Origin: Neodiprion pinetum
Taxonomy: Eukaryota; Arthropoda; Insecta; Hymenoptera; Diprionidae
DNA length: 64,000 nt
Assembly (NCBI RefSeq): GCF_021155775.2
Contig: NC_060238.1
Span: 12,407,042 to 12,471,041, forward strand
Direction: 5' to 3'
Of this stretch, positions 41,217 through 51,107 are shown piece by piece (the first letter of the stretch is position 1; the number at the start of each line of letters is the position of its first letter). Both the position numbers and the translations under genes were made by a program. Under the pieces are notes generated by a model. The model was not told the DNA's origin and did not search any database. It saw only the letters and a program-made list of their open reading frames with translations.

Positions 41217-43330
41217 TTTCTCTTTTTTTGTCTTTTTGTAGTAAATTTCATTTTTTTTTGTCAGTTTGTTTTTATCACGTTGTATATTTAGATTTTTATT
41301 TTGGTCACTTTTTATATCCTCTAGATTTATTAAATTTATCACTTTCAGGAAATCTTCTGTGTCTTCATAAGGGTCTAGAACTGGATTCCTACTTAAGCAG
41401 TCTGCTTCTTGGTTTGATTTTCCTGGGTTATATTTTATTTTTAAATCATATTCGGATAAATAGTATGTCAAATCCCCTAGTTCTTCATCCGTTCTAGCCT
41501 TTATGTTCATGTGTTCCAAGCGTTTATGGTCGGAGTAGATTATGAATGTTTTTCCCATAAGCCAGTGCTGCCAGTACTTTACGGCTTCTTTTATTGCCAA
41601 GCATTCGAGGTATATCAGTTTCTTTTTCTTTTGGGCCTCAGTTAATTTTCTTGAGAAATAAGCCACTGGCTTACTATCTCCATTTTCATCTCTTTGTTTT
41701 AGCACAGCTCCCACTCCTTTGATGCTTGCATCTGTGTGAATATCAATTGGAACCTCCGGATCAAAAATTTTCAAGACTGGTTCTGAGCACATTAGTGATT
41801 TTATTCTATCAAACGATTCTTGACACTCTTCTGACCAGTTGAACTGCACGTCCTTTCTCAATAGGTTGTGTAATGGGTCCAGAATGATTGCAATATGTGG
41901 TATAAACTTGTGGTGAAAATTTATTTTTCCCAGAAATTGACGTATATTTTTTCTTGTTTCTGGGACTGGAAAATTTTTGACAGCCGTTAAATAATCTTTC
42001 AGAGGTTTTACTGAATTATTTTCTATTCTGTGACCTAAATAATTCGCATGATTATTTGCAAAGGTGCATTTTGAAAATTTTAGCCGGAACCCTTCAGTTA
42101 ATATTGCCTCTAGCAATTTTGATAAGTGTGTTATATGTTCCTCAAAAGTTCTTGAAAAGACTATGATGTCATCTATAAAATTTACTGCAAAATCAGAGAG
42201 CTTGTATTTTCTTATGATGTAGCCCAATATTCTCTGAAAAATTGCTGGAGCTGTTTTGAGTCCAAATGGGAGGCAAGTCCATTGGAAATGGCCCTCCTGT
42301 GTTATGAATGCAGTTTTGTGTCTATCTTGAATTTTCAGAGGAATTGACCAAAATGCAGAATTAATGTCCAACGTTGTGAAATATTTGCTGTTTACAGTTT
42401 TCACCATCAAATCTTCAATCAGTGGGAAGGGTTGTGATTGAGGGACAACGACTTTATTCAATTCTCTGAAGTCTATACATAATCTTGATTTTCTTTCATC
42501 TTTTTTTTTATATGCCAGAGTAACTGGGGCAGCAAACGGGCTGTATGATTCTTCGATCAGTTTTTTTTCCAATAGTTTTGCTATTTGATTCTCTATTTCT
42601 TTTCTATCTTCAATCGTGCATCTGTATGGGCGTTTGTAACAATATTTATCTACCATTAGGTCGATATGGGCCTCATAATCCTTTACAGTGCCGACGTCAT
42701 ATTTGTCTTTAGCAAATACTGATCTGTGTTTATTTATCAATTTATCAATTTCTCGTTGTTGATGTAAACTTGAATGATTTACTGAAATTTCAAATTCATT
42801 AGTATTTATATGAGCGTTGAAATTTACTTCCCATTTGTTCATGTATTTGTTTTCTTGTTTTGATACTTCCGAGTCTAAATATTTTTTTTTATGTTTGTCA
42901 CCTAGTACATCAGGAATCTCGACATTTTTATTCTCTATATCTTCTTTATTCGAGGCATTTTTGTTTATTTCTTTATTGTTATGTTGTATGATCCTTAGAT
43001 CTTCATTTTGGATTAAATTGAAATTCTTGATGCAATCCAGACCAATTAGAAAATCATAATTGAAATTTTCATTATCCACAATAAAGATATCCATAGTTTT
43101 TTCAATATTGTAAATTTTTATTTTTAAAGTTACCATACCTTTTGTTTTCTTTACACCATTAATAGTTTTCAATTTTACCATTCCCATGTTTTCTAAATTT
43201 TTTGTTTTATCTTCAATAATTTTGCATTAATTAATGACACATTTGAGCCTGAATCATGAATTCCAGAAACTACTAGAGAATCATTCAATAGTAACTCGAT
43301 TTTTATTAATGGTGTTACTTCGAGTTTTTT
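41193..43330 (-). CDS. gypsy-3 Pol: protease, reverse transcriptase, RNase H
   Basis: Reached from Gag by -1 frameshifting. The protease active site reads IHDSGSNVSLIN near 43250. A one-base lesion in the AAAATTATT region near 43222 then shifts the frame. The remaining 664-aa ORF has RT blocks YSPFAAPVTLAYKKK, SRLCIDFRELNK, FTTLDINSAFWSI, LPFGLKTAPAIFQ and catalytic FIDDIIVFS (FIDD in place of the usual YVDD/YIDD). RNase H has IDIHTDASIKGVGAVL and YSDHKRLE. The order is that of Ty3/gypsy Pol. Two single-base lesions are the only visible damage. Confidence 0.9.
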
Positions 43331-44454
43331 GGACTTTTTTCATTTAGTTCTATTTCTAACTCTGAATTATTGACATTTTTTATTAGTTCTGTCCTTTTAT
43401 TCTTTTCATTTTTTTCCCTAAACCAGCAAGTTGATTCAGGATGATAACGTTTACCTCTTTTCTCATCTTTACAGATTTGGCATGGTTTCTTTTCTTCAAC
43501 TTTTTTAAATTTTCTATCAGCGTATTTTTCTTTTTTTTCTATTTTAATTCTGTCCACAAGATGTTCTAATTTACCAATTTCGTTGTAGAGATCTTCGATT
43601 CCATGCAAAGTTTCTCTGTCAATTTTGTCGGACACGTGGTTTGATAAGCCGACCGCTATAAGGTCTACTAGTGTCTCAGTATCTATCGATTTTCTTATTT
43701 CTAGTAACAATTTTTCTTTTTTCAGAGCATAATCGAGCAAAGAGCCTGCTTGATATTTAAAAGCAATAGCGTATCTAATTGGAGACGACCCTTTATTTGC
43801 AAAAGTTTCACAAAAGTTTTTTTTCCACTTGCTCCATTCTGATTCCACTGTGAATTTTAAAATCATACAGCTATACCAATCTGCACTAGCTTTTTCAAAG
43901 AAAAATTTAAAAATTTCAATTATTTTCCTGTCTTCTGTTACCATACAGCGTTTGCACTCTTTCTCAAATTCCTGTATCCATTGATGGGCATTTGAACTTT
44001 TTCCATCAAATTTTCCGATCATAAAATCTTTTGCTATTTTCCCCAAGTTCTGAATTTCTGATTTTAGCTGTTTATCTTCCAGCACTTTTTCAAATAATTT
44101 TTTTATTGTTTCATCTGTAGTATTTTGTGCAGTTTCAACTACTACTTTTTCTGTAACATCCTCTAAATAGTAATCTACAAATTGTAAATTTTTTTCTTCA
44201 TCCAAATATACTTTAGATAAATCTTCTGTTAAGCTAATCCACACTTTTCTATATTGGTGTCTCTTTGTTAGTGTCTTTGTTACCTTAGCGAATGTTTGTG
44301 TTGTTATCAGCTCTTTGTGTAAATGTGTTGGTTGATATTCATCTGGCACGTCAAACGTGCGACTATCTGGTGTGCCTAATGAGGTAAGGCATAATATTGT
44401 TGTCTTTCCATCTGTCGACCCCCTCATCTTGAAATCAAATCTTAGTTTGTCCAT
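43315..44454 (-). CDS. gypsy-3 Gag, 379 aa, intact
   Basis: Forms the retrotransposon particle and packages RNA. A charged N-terminal domain precedes a retrotransposon-gag core (KFDGKSSNAHQWIQEFEKEC near residue 155, then SEWSKWKKNFCETF). A single knuckle, CQICKDEKRGKRYHPESTCW (CX2CX9HX4C), follows near residue 330. The start ATG lies about 30 nt inside the 5' LTR boundary. The stop is eight bases past the slippery heptamer that gives Pol. Confidence 0.85.
   Translation of the reverse strand: MDKLRFDFKMRGSTDGKTTILCLTSLGTPDSRTFDVPDEYQPTHLHKELITTQTFAKVTKTLTKRHQYRKVWISLTEDLSKVYLDEEKNLQFVDYYLEDVTEKVVVETAQNTTDETIKKLFEKVLEDKQLKSEIQNLGKIAKDFMIGKFDGKSSNAHQWIQEFEKECKRCMVTEDRKIIEIFKFFFEKASADWYSCMILKFTVESEWSKWKKNFCETFANKGSSPIRYAIAFKYQAGSLLDYALKKEKLLLEIRKSIDTETLVDLIAVGLSNHVSDKIDRETLHGIEDLYNEIGKLEHLVDRIKIEKKEKYADRKFKKVEEKKPCQICKDEKRGKRYHPESTCWFREKNEKNKRTELIKNVNNSELEIELNEKSPKNSK
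43324..43330 (-). promoter_or_regulatory. -1 ribosomal frameshift site A_AAA_AAC
   Basis: On the - strand the heptamer AAAAAAC lies in the correct X_XXY_YYZ phase near the end of gag. After a -1 slip the frame opens into the protease (LEVTPLIKIELLL and DSG). The zero-frame gag stop follows within 10 nt. This is the same heptamer used by several retroviruses. Confidence 0.8.
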
Positions 44455-44484
44455 TTTCTTGAAATATTTGGAGAAATGTTGTTT

Positions 44485-44868
44485 TGTAATAAGTTTTTCC
44501 GCATCCAGTTTTTAGGTTAGAATAAAAACTCAATTGCGTTTCTCTGTAAAAATAAGACTTTTATTTACACTATGTACAAAATTCACTAATAACCTCAGTT
44601 CTTACCTGTAAAAAAAAGAGAAACAACATTTAATGCTTTTAATTCCAGTATTTTATTTCTCTATAAAGGTTTTGTAATAACCGTTATCTTATTCTTTCAA
44701 CGTTGTTGAATATTTTCTTTTTCAATTTTACTCTCTCAAAAATTGCTCGTCATCTCCCCCAGCCCGTGCTCTACCGCGCCATCGATCGGTGGCCTTCGTC
44801 GGTAACGCGGCAGATTCAAACCTTGAGAGAAGCAACGACACAAGTACACGAGTGTCGTGATTTTCTTT

Positions 44869-44871
<3 letters not shown>
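44485..44871 (-). repeat. gypsy-3 5' LTR
   Basis: Full TGT...ACA termini on both strands, 387 bp, about nine differences from the 3' LTR. Confidence 0.9.
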
Positions 44872-44925
<54 letters not shown>

Positions 44926-44927
44926 AA
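44872..44927. repeat. (TA)n microsatellite
   Basis: More than 20 TA units directly beside the 5' LTR. Confidence 0.95.
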
Positions 44928-45019
44928 ATGTTAAAAGAAATAAAAATACTTATTACTCACTGTTCATTGATGGTATAATTAGCATTATTTCACAGCTTTG
45001 TCATACGGTACACCATAAC

Positions 45020-45420
45020 CCTGAAGTTCAATTCTCAATAAGTTTTGGAAAATCTTAGAAAGTTTTCAAAAGTTTGCAAAAGTTTTAGAAAGTTTCACAA
45101 AGTCTTCAAAAGTTTTAGACAGGAATATCCCATTAATAGGCAGAAGTTTTCTATTGAATGAATAACAGCACACGCTAATGACATCGGGATTTCCAAACTA
45201 ATATCGCCAGTTAGATTTTCGGAAAGTACCATTGCAACAGTAAATAGCCCCTCTAAACATTTTCAATACCGCTAATTAGATTTTTCAACGAAACTTTATG
45301 CGAATATACCATTAATAGACCAAATTCTTCTATTCAATGAATAACAGCACACGCTAATGACATCAGGATTTCAAAGCAATACCGTTAATTAGATTTTCCA
45401 CAAGTGCCGTTGAAACAGTG
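45020..45420 (+). repeat. Tandem repeats upstream of polB-2 (terminal region of the composite Polinton)
   Basis: Two ~175-bp units (about 45128-45300 and 45303-45420) share CCATTAATAG, then TGAATAACAGCACACGCTAA and an AATTAGATTTT tail. An AGTTTTCAAAAGTTT-type short repeat precedes them (45035-45118). They occupy the position of a Polinton TIR, but no inverted partner is visible. Confidence 0.6.
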
Positions 45421-45460
45421 AACAGCCCCTCCAAATATTTTCATTACGTGTTGGCATCCG

Positions 45461-45468
45461 TATATAAG
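45461..45468 (+). promoter_or_regulatory. TATA box of polB-2
   Basis: TATATAAG lies 71 bp before the polB-2 start codon, directly after the repeats. It is a plausible RNA polymerase II core promoter. Confidence 0.55.
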
Positions 45469-45531
45469 ACAGCGCACTCGATAGAAGCCCAGTATTCGCC
45501 TACAAAGGTTTTCAATTGCAACATTAAAGTC

Positions 45532-48500
45532 ATGGCAGGTGAAACCTGTAAGGATCTCGTCGACGCGATACGGGGCGCTTATGATTTGGTGCATACCATG
45601 ACACAAGGGCAAGAGCGCCACAGAACCACAGATCATTGGATCACCATTGGAATTGCAAATACGCAATATTTATGCGATATCTCCATGAGGCGGAGGACAA
45701 CCATGAGCGAGAAACACCGTATCCAACATGCGATCACACTCCTGCGATCTTGGGTGGAGAGATTCCGGAGGTTCCTCAATACCGGAGGCGGCGCCAGCAC
45801 TTCAGCGGGCGATAATCGCGCACAATGGGACGGTGCGGACAGCGCTTTTGCCAGCAGAATTCGAACGGGTGTTATCACAAACTTACAACACCTCGATTTG
45901 CACGATTTTTTCGCTGATGCCAAGCACGTGACAATTGTGCGTTTGGAGGCAGCCGTGCAAATGGATGGTAGCATCAAGGTGAATAGCATATTATCGTGTG
46001 AATTCGAAACCGTTAAGAATGGTGTAAGAATGGTAGAAATAAAACACTTCATCACCAGAAACGTGATCATTTTACCAACTACCAATCTCAAACAATGGTT
46101 TGATGATAACATTACCGACCGTCTCATGGTAAAGGTGGAGGAATTCCAACATCGTGATTACGGACGGGCCACGATTGAAATTATCAACCTTGCCGTCAAC
46201 ATTAACAAATATGATCCGCTGCGTGTAGGTACATCGACATTCACAGCATTGCCAAAGGATATTTAGCAAAGGCACACAGTGGTCAATATAGTAAACACAG
46301 ACGGGCATTGTTTTTTGTGGTCAATCAACGCAGCGCTGTACATAGGACCGGAACTACAAAACAAATGCCGACCAGCTAGCTATCCTCACTATAGCACACG
46401 ACTACGATATGACGGGATGAGTTTCCCCACACCTTTCTCTGATATCCCCAGGTTTGAGATGCAAGATAATTCAACAATTAAAAATTTAGGGGGTTGAATC
46501 AAATGTGATAATGCCCCTACATTTGAGCAACAATTTTCATTCGGATAGACCAACAATTCATTTGCTTGCTATAAAACACAAAATCAACGTGGACAATGAC
46601 AACGAACTCAACTCACATACAATATTCCATTATGCTTGGATTCGAAATCTTTCGCGTTTACTTAGCAGCAAACTATCGCGACACAAGACGGCAAAATTTT
46701 TATGTAAACGATATTTATGCCATTTTCAACTAGAATCATCATATCAAAATCAGATACCAGATTGTCGGAGCGCAAATAATTGTAGAGTAGATTTTCCTGA
46801 CAACGAACATAAGATTATGAAATTCGAGAATTATTGGTATAAAGAGTCTGTCCCATCCACCGTCTATGCCGATCTTAAGTGCATCCTCGAACCTCTAGTT
46901 AATGAGGCGCAAAAGCACGTCCCGCACAGCGCCACGTACTATGTTCACTGTGCCTTTGACGATTCTTTGTCTTGATTTCACCCGAACCGCGGTCCTGATT
47001 GCATTTCATGGTTCATCGATGAATGACAATCTCTAGCCATAACCGTCAAAGGTTATTTGAGGAGCTGAATTTCAAAAGGGTATCGTATGATCAATTTTCG
47101 ATTTTTTTTTTTTTTTTAAGAATCTAGTAGAAAATCTTGAACTCTATTGATATTTTTTATCAAATTATATGAATTCAATTTTTTTTCAGCAGAAAGAAAA
47201 TAAATAAATTTACGCTTGGGATCAAAACGATATCTTTTTGGAAAAGTTAATAAATAATTCAGTATTTATCATTATGAGTACATCATATAAACATTTTTTA
47301 TATATTTTTTATTATCATTATGTTTTTTATGTTTCTATATTGATTCAAAATTAATAATTGTTATCAATATTAATGTTAATATTAATCTCTTTATCATTAA
47401 TATTTGATAATACACTTTATTTTATCACCTTGGATCAAAAGCTTGCTTGTTTTTATGGCTTTGCATCAAACGGGTATCTTTTTATAAATTCGGATCAAAA
47501 GGGCACTTTTTCTAATTTTGAATATTAATTACACTAAAAGTTAAAAAAAATTTTCAGTAAAAATAAACTTACGGCTTCTATCACCACAAGCACTATGCAT
47601 GTGAATCAAAAAAAATTATTAAAAAAAATTAATTGCTTAAAGTAGACAGTTCTTCACTTGTATTGAAATAAACTAAAAAATGAAGAGATACCCATTTGAA
47701 ATTCAGCTCCTCATTCAACCAAAGTTGTGCCAATGGAGCCATTGAGTACGGACCAGGAACAACAGTTCAGAGCGGCGGAGGTTTGTTATATCTACGAAAG
47801 ACCGATTGCACCTACTGATGTAAAGCACCGCGATCATTGCCATTTTACGGGTAAATATCGCGGTGCAGCACATCAGGGCTGCAATCTAAATTACACAAAG
47901 TCACACATTATACCGGTTGTATTCCACAATATGTTGGGTTATGATGCGCATTTTTCAATACGGGATTTGGCAACGTCCATTGAGGGATCGATTAGTCTTC
48001 TTCCGATCAACAAGGAGAAGTATATAGCATTTAGAAAGGAGGTCAAAGGTACAAAAGTGGAATTGCGCTTCATCGATTTGTTTAGGTTCATGGCTAGCAG
48101 CATCGATAAACTTTCGTCATATTTGGGTGACGCTGATAAACAAGTGACGCGTGAATTTTACGATAATGCCGAGGCATTCGAGCTTGTAACATGCAAAGAT
48201 GTATTTCCATGTGAATATATCGATAATTGGGCGAAACGGAATGAGCAGCAATTACCGGATACAGGTAAATTTTACTCAAATCCGAACGATTCCGAAGTTT
48301 CCGACGAAGATTATGCGCACGCGAAAAATGTGTGCCAAAAATTCGGGTTAACTACGCCTGGCGAGTATTCAGATTTATATCTGAAAACTAATGTGCTGCT
48401 TTAAGCAGATATGTTTGAAAACTTCCGCCGCTATTGCTTCTCAACTTACAATCTCGATCCTCTGCATTATTACACCACTCCGGGGCTTGCTTTCGATGCG

Positions 48501-48779
48501 ATGCTCAAATACACGAAAGTTAAGCTCGAACTGCTGACAGACATGGATCAAGTATTGTTCGTCGAGAAAGGCATCAGAGGTGGTGTGGCACAATGTTCCA
48601 ACCGTTACGCTAAAGCTAACAACCCCTACATGGTTGAAGATTCCAATCCAAGCATAGAAACCACTCATGTGATGTATTTAGATGTAAATAACTTGTATGG
48701 TGCAGCTATGAGTCAATATCTACCATCTGGGGAATTTGAATGGGTGAATGATCTGCAATTAGATTTGTTAACCCAAACT
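45532..48779 (+). pseudogene. Composite Polinton DNA polymerase B-2, N-terminal two-thirds
   Basis: Starts MAGETC as in polB-1 and runs in nearly one frame to 46266, where a single TAG ends the open frame. Later pieces show a KFLCKRYLCHF zinc-like segment (about 46700); an Exo I-type VYADLKCILEP (about 46860); the HNH-like YIYERP...DHCHFTGKYRGAAH module with one Cys lost (47790-47880); the Exo II-type FHNMLGYDAHF (about 47930); YLKTNVLL plus MFENFRRYC (about 48380); and Pol motif A LDVNNLYGAAMS (about 48680). It is interrupted by a MITE at 47059-47712. It stops at about 48779 where it is fused to the capsid gene in reverse orientation, so motifs B and C are deleted. Confidence 0.85.
47059..47712. 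mobile_element. 654-bp MITE with GAGGAGCTGAATTTC ends
   Basis: The termini are inverted copies over about 25 bp (GAGGAGCTGAATTTCAAA, then GGGTATC). The interior is AT-rich and non-coding, with scattered ATCAAA-GGGTATCTTTTT motifs related to the ends. It interrupts polB-2. The target duplication is unclear. Confidence 0.75.
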
Positions 48780-48944
48780 CTTGCTCGGTAATACGCATGA
48801 ATCCTGATGCTGAACGGTGATTCGAATCTCATCGCTGTTGTTGAAAGTTGACGATGCGTACGGTTTGTGTGCGTGTATTTCTTGGTCGGCGATCAATTCG
48901 TCAAAGACGACAGGTGTTTGAATGTTCGAGATTTCCTCCTCCAT
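48779..48944 (-). pseudogene. Polinton major capsid protein, N-terminal fragment
   Basis: The frame starts MEEEISNIQTPVVFDELIAD and continues through FNNSDEIRITVQHQD and VLPSKS before breaking at the polB-2 junction. I recognise this as the start of the Polinton double-jelly-roll capsid protein family. Only about 55 residues remain; the rest is deleted. It lies downstream of the minor capsid gene on the same strand. Confidence 0.5.
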
Positions 48945-48981
48945 GGTACGTAGCATACAACGAAACAGCAGAATCGTAGTT

Positions 48982-49845
48982 TTATTTGTCGGAAATTCCT
49001 TTTCCAAAAGGTGTCAGCTTTAGACCCGGAGCTATCAGGAACTCCACGTTTCGACGTGTTAGCGGTTCGGGAATCGATCGATGACTGACTTGATCGGGAC
49101 ATGCCGACTGACTAATATAACTCTTTTTGGACAATCTGTTATATACAATACCCATCTTTTGATGCGATTTGATGTGCAGTCTCACAGTTATAACTTTTCT
49201 GCGAAAATTAACCAGATCTCCGTCTTGATCAACTAACCGAAGCTGTACGTGATCTATGGTCTTGACGGTGATCGGAAGGTAAATGACGTGCGACGGCACT
49301 TCCACGATCTTATATCCCAGTAGCATGATAGGGAAAAATGCGTGAATAGTATGCACTTTACGTCCATTGGCGTAGACGCCTGTTGTAATGCTGCATTCAA
49401 CTCGCAACGCGTTGACCTTGAGAATAGTTACAGGCATATCCGAATGTTGAGTTTGGTTAGCTGCCAATACGCGCGGTGCAAGTCCGAGAAGCTGACTAAC
49501 AGAATTGTCAGGTTCCAAATTAACGATATGGTTACATTCAATTTCGCTGCATAACGTATTATTGTTAGGCTTTATGCTGATTTCAATGTTGGTATTTTTT
49601 AACGCGTCTTGAACATACTTTACAATATCCTCAATTTCGTAGCTGCCAGTGAATATAGTGACTACCTTATCGGCTACGTATATTTTATTGTGACCGACAT
49701 CGACGTTGGGAATGGAATTGAAGGTTGACAGTTCAACGAGACCGAGAAGATAATTTTTGTTGAGAGCAAGTTCGATCGGGGGCAAATATTGCACTTTGAG
49801 AATCGAAGACGTTTCTGATATGGTTGATGTAAACGAATCATCCAT
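48982..49845 (-). CDS. Polinton minor capsid (penton-like, single jelly roll) protein
   Basis: A 287-aa uninterrupted frame. The features are beta-rich: YLPPIELALNKNYLLGLVEL near residue 20, an NTLCSEIECNHIV strand, a TTGVYANGRKVHTIHAFFP segment near 150, VPSHVIYLPI, and RLVDQDGDLVNFRRKVITVRLHIK near 210. The pattern fits the penton-type minor capsid protein of Polintons, which would form capsid vertices. The C-terminal ~70 residues are basic and Ser/Arg-rich. It lies between protease and major capsid genes, all on the - strand. Assignment is by recalled family pattern. Confidence 0.6.
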   Translation of the reverse strand: MDDSFTSTISETSSILKVQYLPPIELALNKNYLLGLVELSTFNSIPNVDVGHNKIYVADKVVTIFTGSYEIEDIVKYVQDALKNTNIEISIKPNNNTLCSEIECNHIVNLEPDNSVSQLLGLAPRVLAANQTQHSDMPVTILKVNALRVECSITTGVYANGRKVHTIHAFFPIMLLGYKIVEVPSHVIYLPITVKTIDHVQLRLVDQDGDLVNFRRKVITVRLHIKSHQKMGIVYNRLSKKSYISQSACPDQVSHRSIPEPLTRRNVEFLIAPGLKLTPFGKGISDK

Positions 49846-49875
49846 GACTGCAAGTGCTCGACTGACATTATTAAA

Positions 49876-50238
49876 TTACGTGTCATTTTTATATAGCTCA
49901 TCGCTTAGAAATTTCAGCCACAAGTGTCCGCAATCGAATGTACCGTAATCCTGATACCTTTGATCGTTGTACTTAACGCTAGCAACACCGAGATATTTCA
50001 CGAGGTCTGATGAGGTTAAAGTTGACCGAACTACATCGTTGCCGCGTGTCTTTTATGCAACCCAGTGTGTCCCTATGCCATCTTCTATGTCGGGATTGAC
50101 TACAGCTGTCTCGATTCTACGCTGTCCAGTTCTGGGCATTTCGTTGCGCATAAAAACACCTCGGAAGTACGGAATTTTCATGATTTTTGCATACTTCACC
50201 AAATCCGAGTTGGTCAAAGCTCGGCGTGGTAGCATCAC
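49876..50238 (-). pseudogene. Polinton adenovirus-like cysteine protease (PRO)
   Basis: Would mature capsid proteins. It starts MMLPRRALTNSDLVKYAKIM. The catalytic His region reads GIGTHWVA, then a stop at 50053. After a frame change the chain resumes with a SDLVKYLGV segment, then a YGTFDCGHLWLKFL stretch that carries the nucleophile Cys, ending at 49876. The His...Cys order and the short length fit the adenovirus-type protease of Polintons. One lesion near 50053 disables it. The start codon lies 3 bp after the PLA2 gene stop, as in an operon-like cluster. Confidence 0.75.
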
Positions 50239-50240
50239 AC

Positions 50241-51035
50241 TTAGTTTTTTGAAAGATGAAGACCGAAACCCTTTTTATAAGCTTTGAGATGGAGACCTCC
50301 ACCTAGGGCGATCGCTTCCATCGTTTTGTTATGCCGTTTTCTTTCCTCCAATTCTCGTTTAGCCGCGCTCGCATCGTTCACAGCCTTTGCTATACCCGCA
50401 GCACCCCCCGCCAACGCACATGAAGCGCTGAGACCGGCAAAAGTAGGTATGAAAAAAGGTGGATATCCGCCAACTTTTGAGGGTACCGGTAGAACGCGCG
50501 GTGATCGGACATTATGTTTACCGCCTTCTTTTTCCACAGCTTCTCGAGCATCTTTAAGTGCAAACTTAATGCACGTTTTCGCGTCGTAGCTCCGAATCAT
50601 AGACTGTTTCGCCGCTCGTATGATTTTGTTCAAGGAAACGTTCTTTGGTTTTCGACATCCCATGCCTAACTTTGTTCTCAGCTTCATCGTGTTAGCCATA
50701 GCCCAAGCGGCTGTCTTCTCACCCAAATTTGCGTCCTTGGCGAGAACCCGCTTACAGGCTTTTTCGGCTAACATTTTATCCGCGACGCTTCTCGCTTCAA
50801 GGTTCTCACGAGTTTCCGAATACGCTATATCGTGTTCCTTAAACGTGGCATCGAGAGAATTGACACCGGAATCGCCTCTCGCGGGTCTTTTTGTCAATTT
50901 CGTACCAGGACCGCAGTATTGATAACTGGGAACATGCAGCTCGATCGGGAGTTTGTTGACAATGCTATTTACCAAACCTTTTCCACTTGATTGCTTTTTT
51001 GAGGATTGCTCACGATCACGTGTGTGCACAATCAT
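50241..51035 (-). CDS. Polinton virion protein with parvovirus-type phospholipase A2 domain
   Basis: A 264-aa intact ORF. Near residues 38-75 it has YQYCGPGTKL (calcium-binding loop) and SLDATFKEHDIAYSE with the His-Asp catalytic pair. This layout is the PLA2 domain of parvovirus VP1 N-termini, used there to breach endosomal membranes. Downstream are a basic helical part (about 80-150), a Gly/Ala hydrophobic segment (FAGLSASCALAGGAAGIAKA, about 205-225), and a C-terminal ALGGGLHLK followed by KKGFGL. The LGGG fits the adenovirus-type protease cleavage pattern (L-X-G-G). It is adjacent to the PRO gene, so it is probably processed by it. A structural role is inferred. Confidence 0.75.
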   Translation of the reverse strand: MIVHTRDREQSSKKQSSGKGLVNSIVNKLPIELHVPSYQYCGPGTKLTKRPARGDSGVNSLDATFKEHDIAYSETRENLEARSVADKMLAEKACKRVLAKDANLGEKTAAWAMANTMKLRTKLGMGCRKPKNVSLNKIIRAAKQSMIRSYDAKTCIKFALKDAREAVEKEGGKHNVRSPRVLPVPSKVGGYPPFFIPTFAGLSASCALAGGAAGIAKAVNDASAAKRELEERKRHNKTMEAIALGGGLHLKAYKKGFGLHLSKN

Positions 51036-51107
51036 GTCTGCTCTGCGACTAAGAGGAAGTTATTGTAAGCAATGCATTTCTAGAAAATCCAGCCAGTCAC
51101 GTTCGAG

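Larger units (their letters stand above)
39743..44871 (-). mobile_element. Near-complete Ty3/gypsy retrotransposon gypsy-3
   Basis: Two 387-bp LTRs in direct orientation flank gag, protease, RT, RNase H and integrase on the - strand. The LTRs differ at about nine positions by eye, so the copy is young. The outer ends are flanked by AATA on each side, a likely 4-bp target duplication. A purine run next to the 3' LTR serves as the polypurine tract. Gag starts only ~30 nt after the 5' LTR with no obvious tRNA primer site. Confidence 0.9.

Noticed and set aside
47051..47720. An 8-bp target duplication for the polB-2 MITE
   Set aside because: The flanks GGTTATTT and ATTCAACC do not match; the duplication could not be established.
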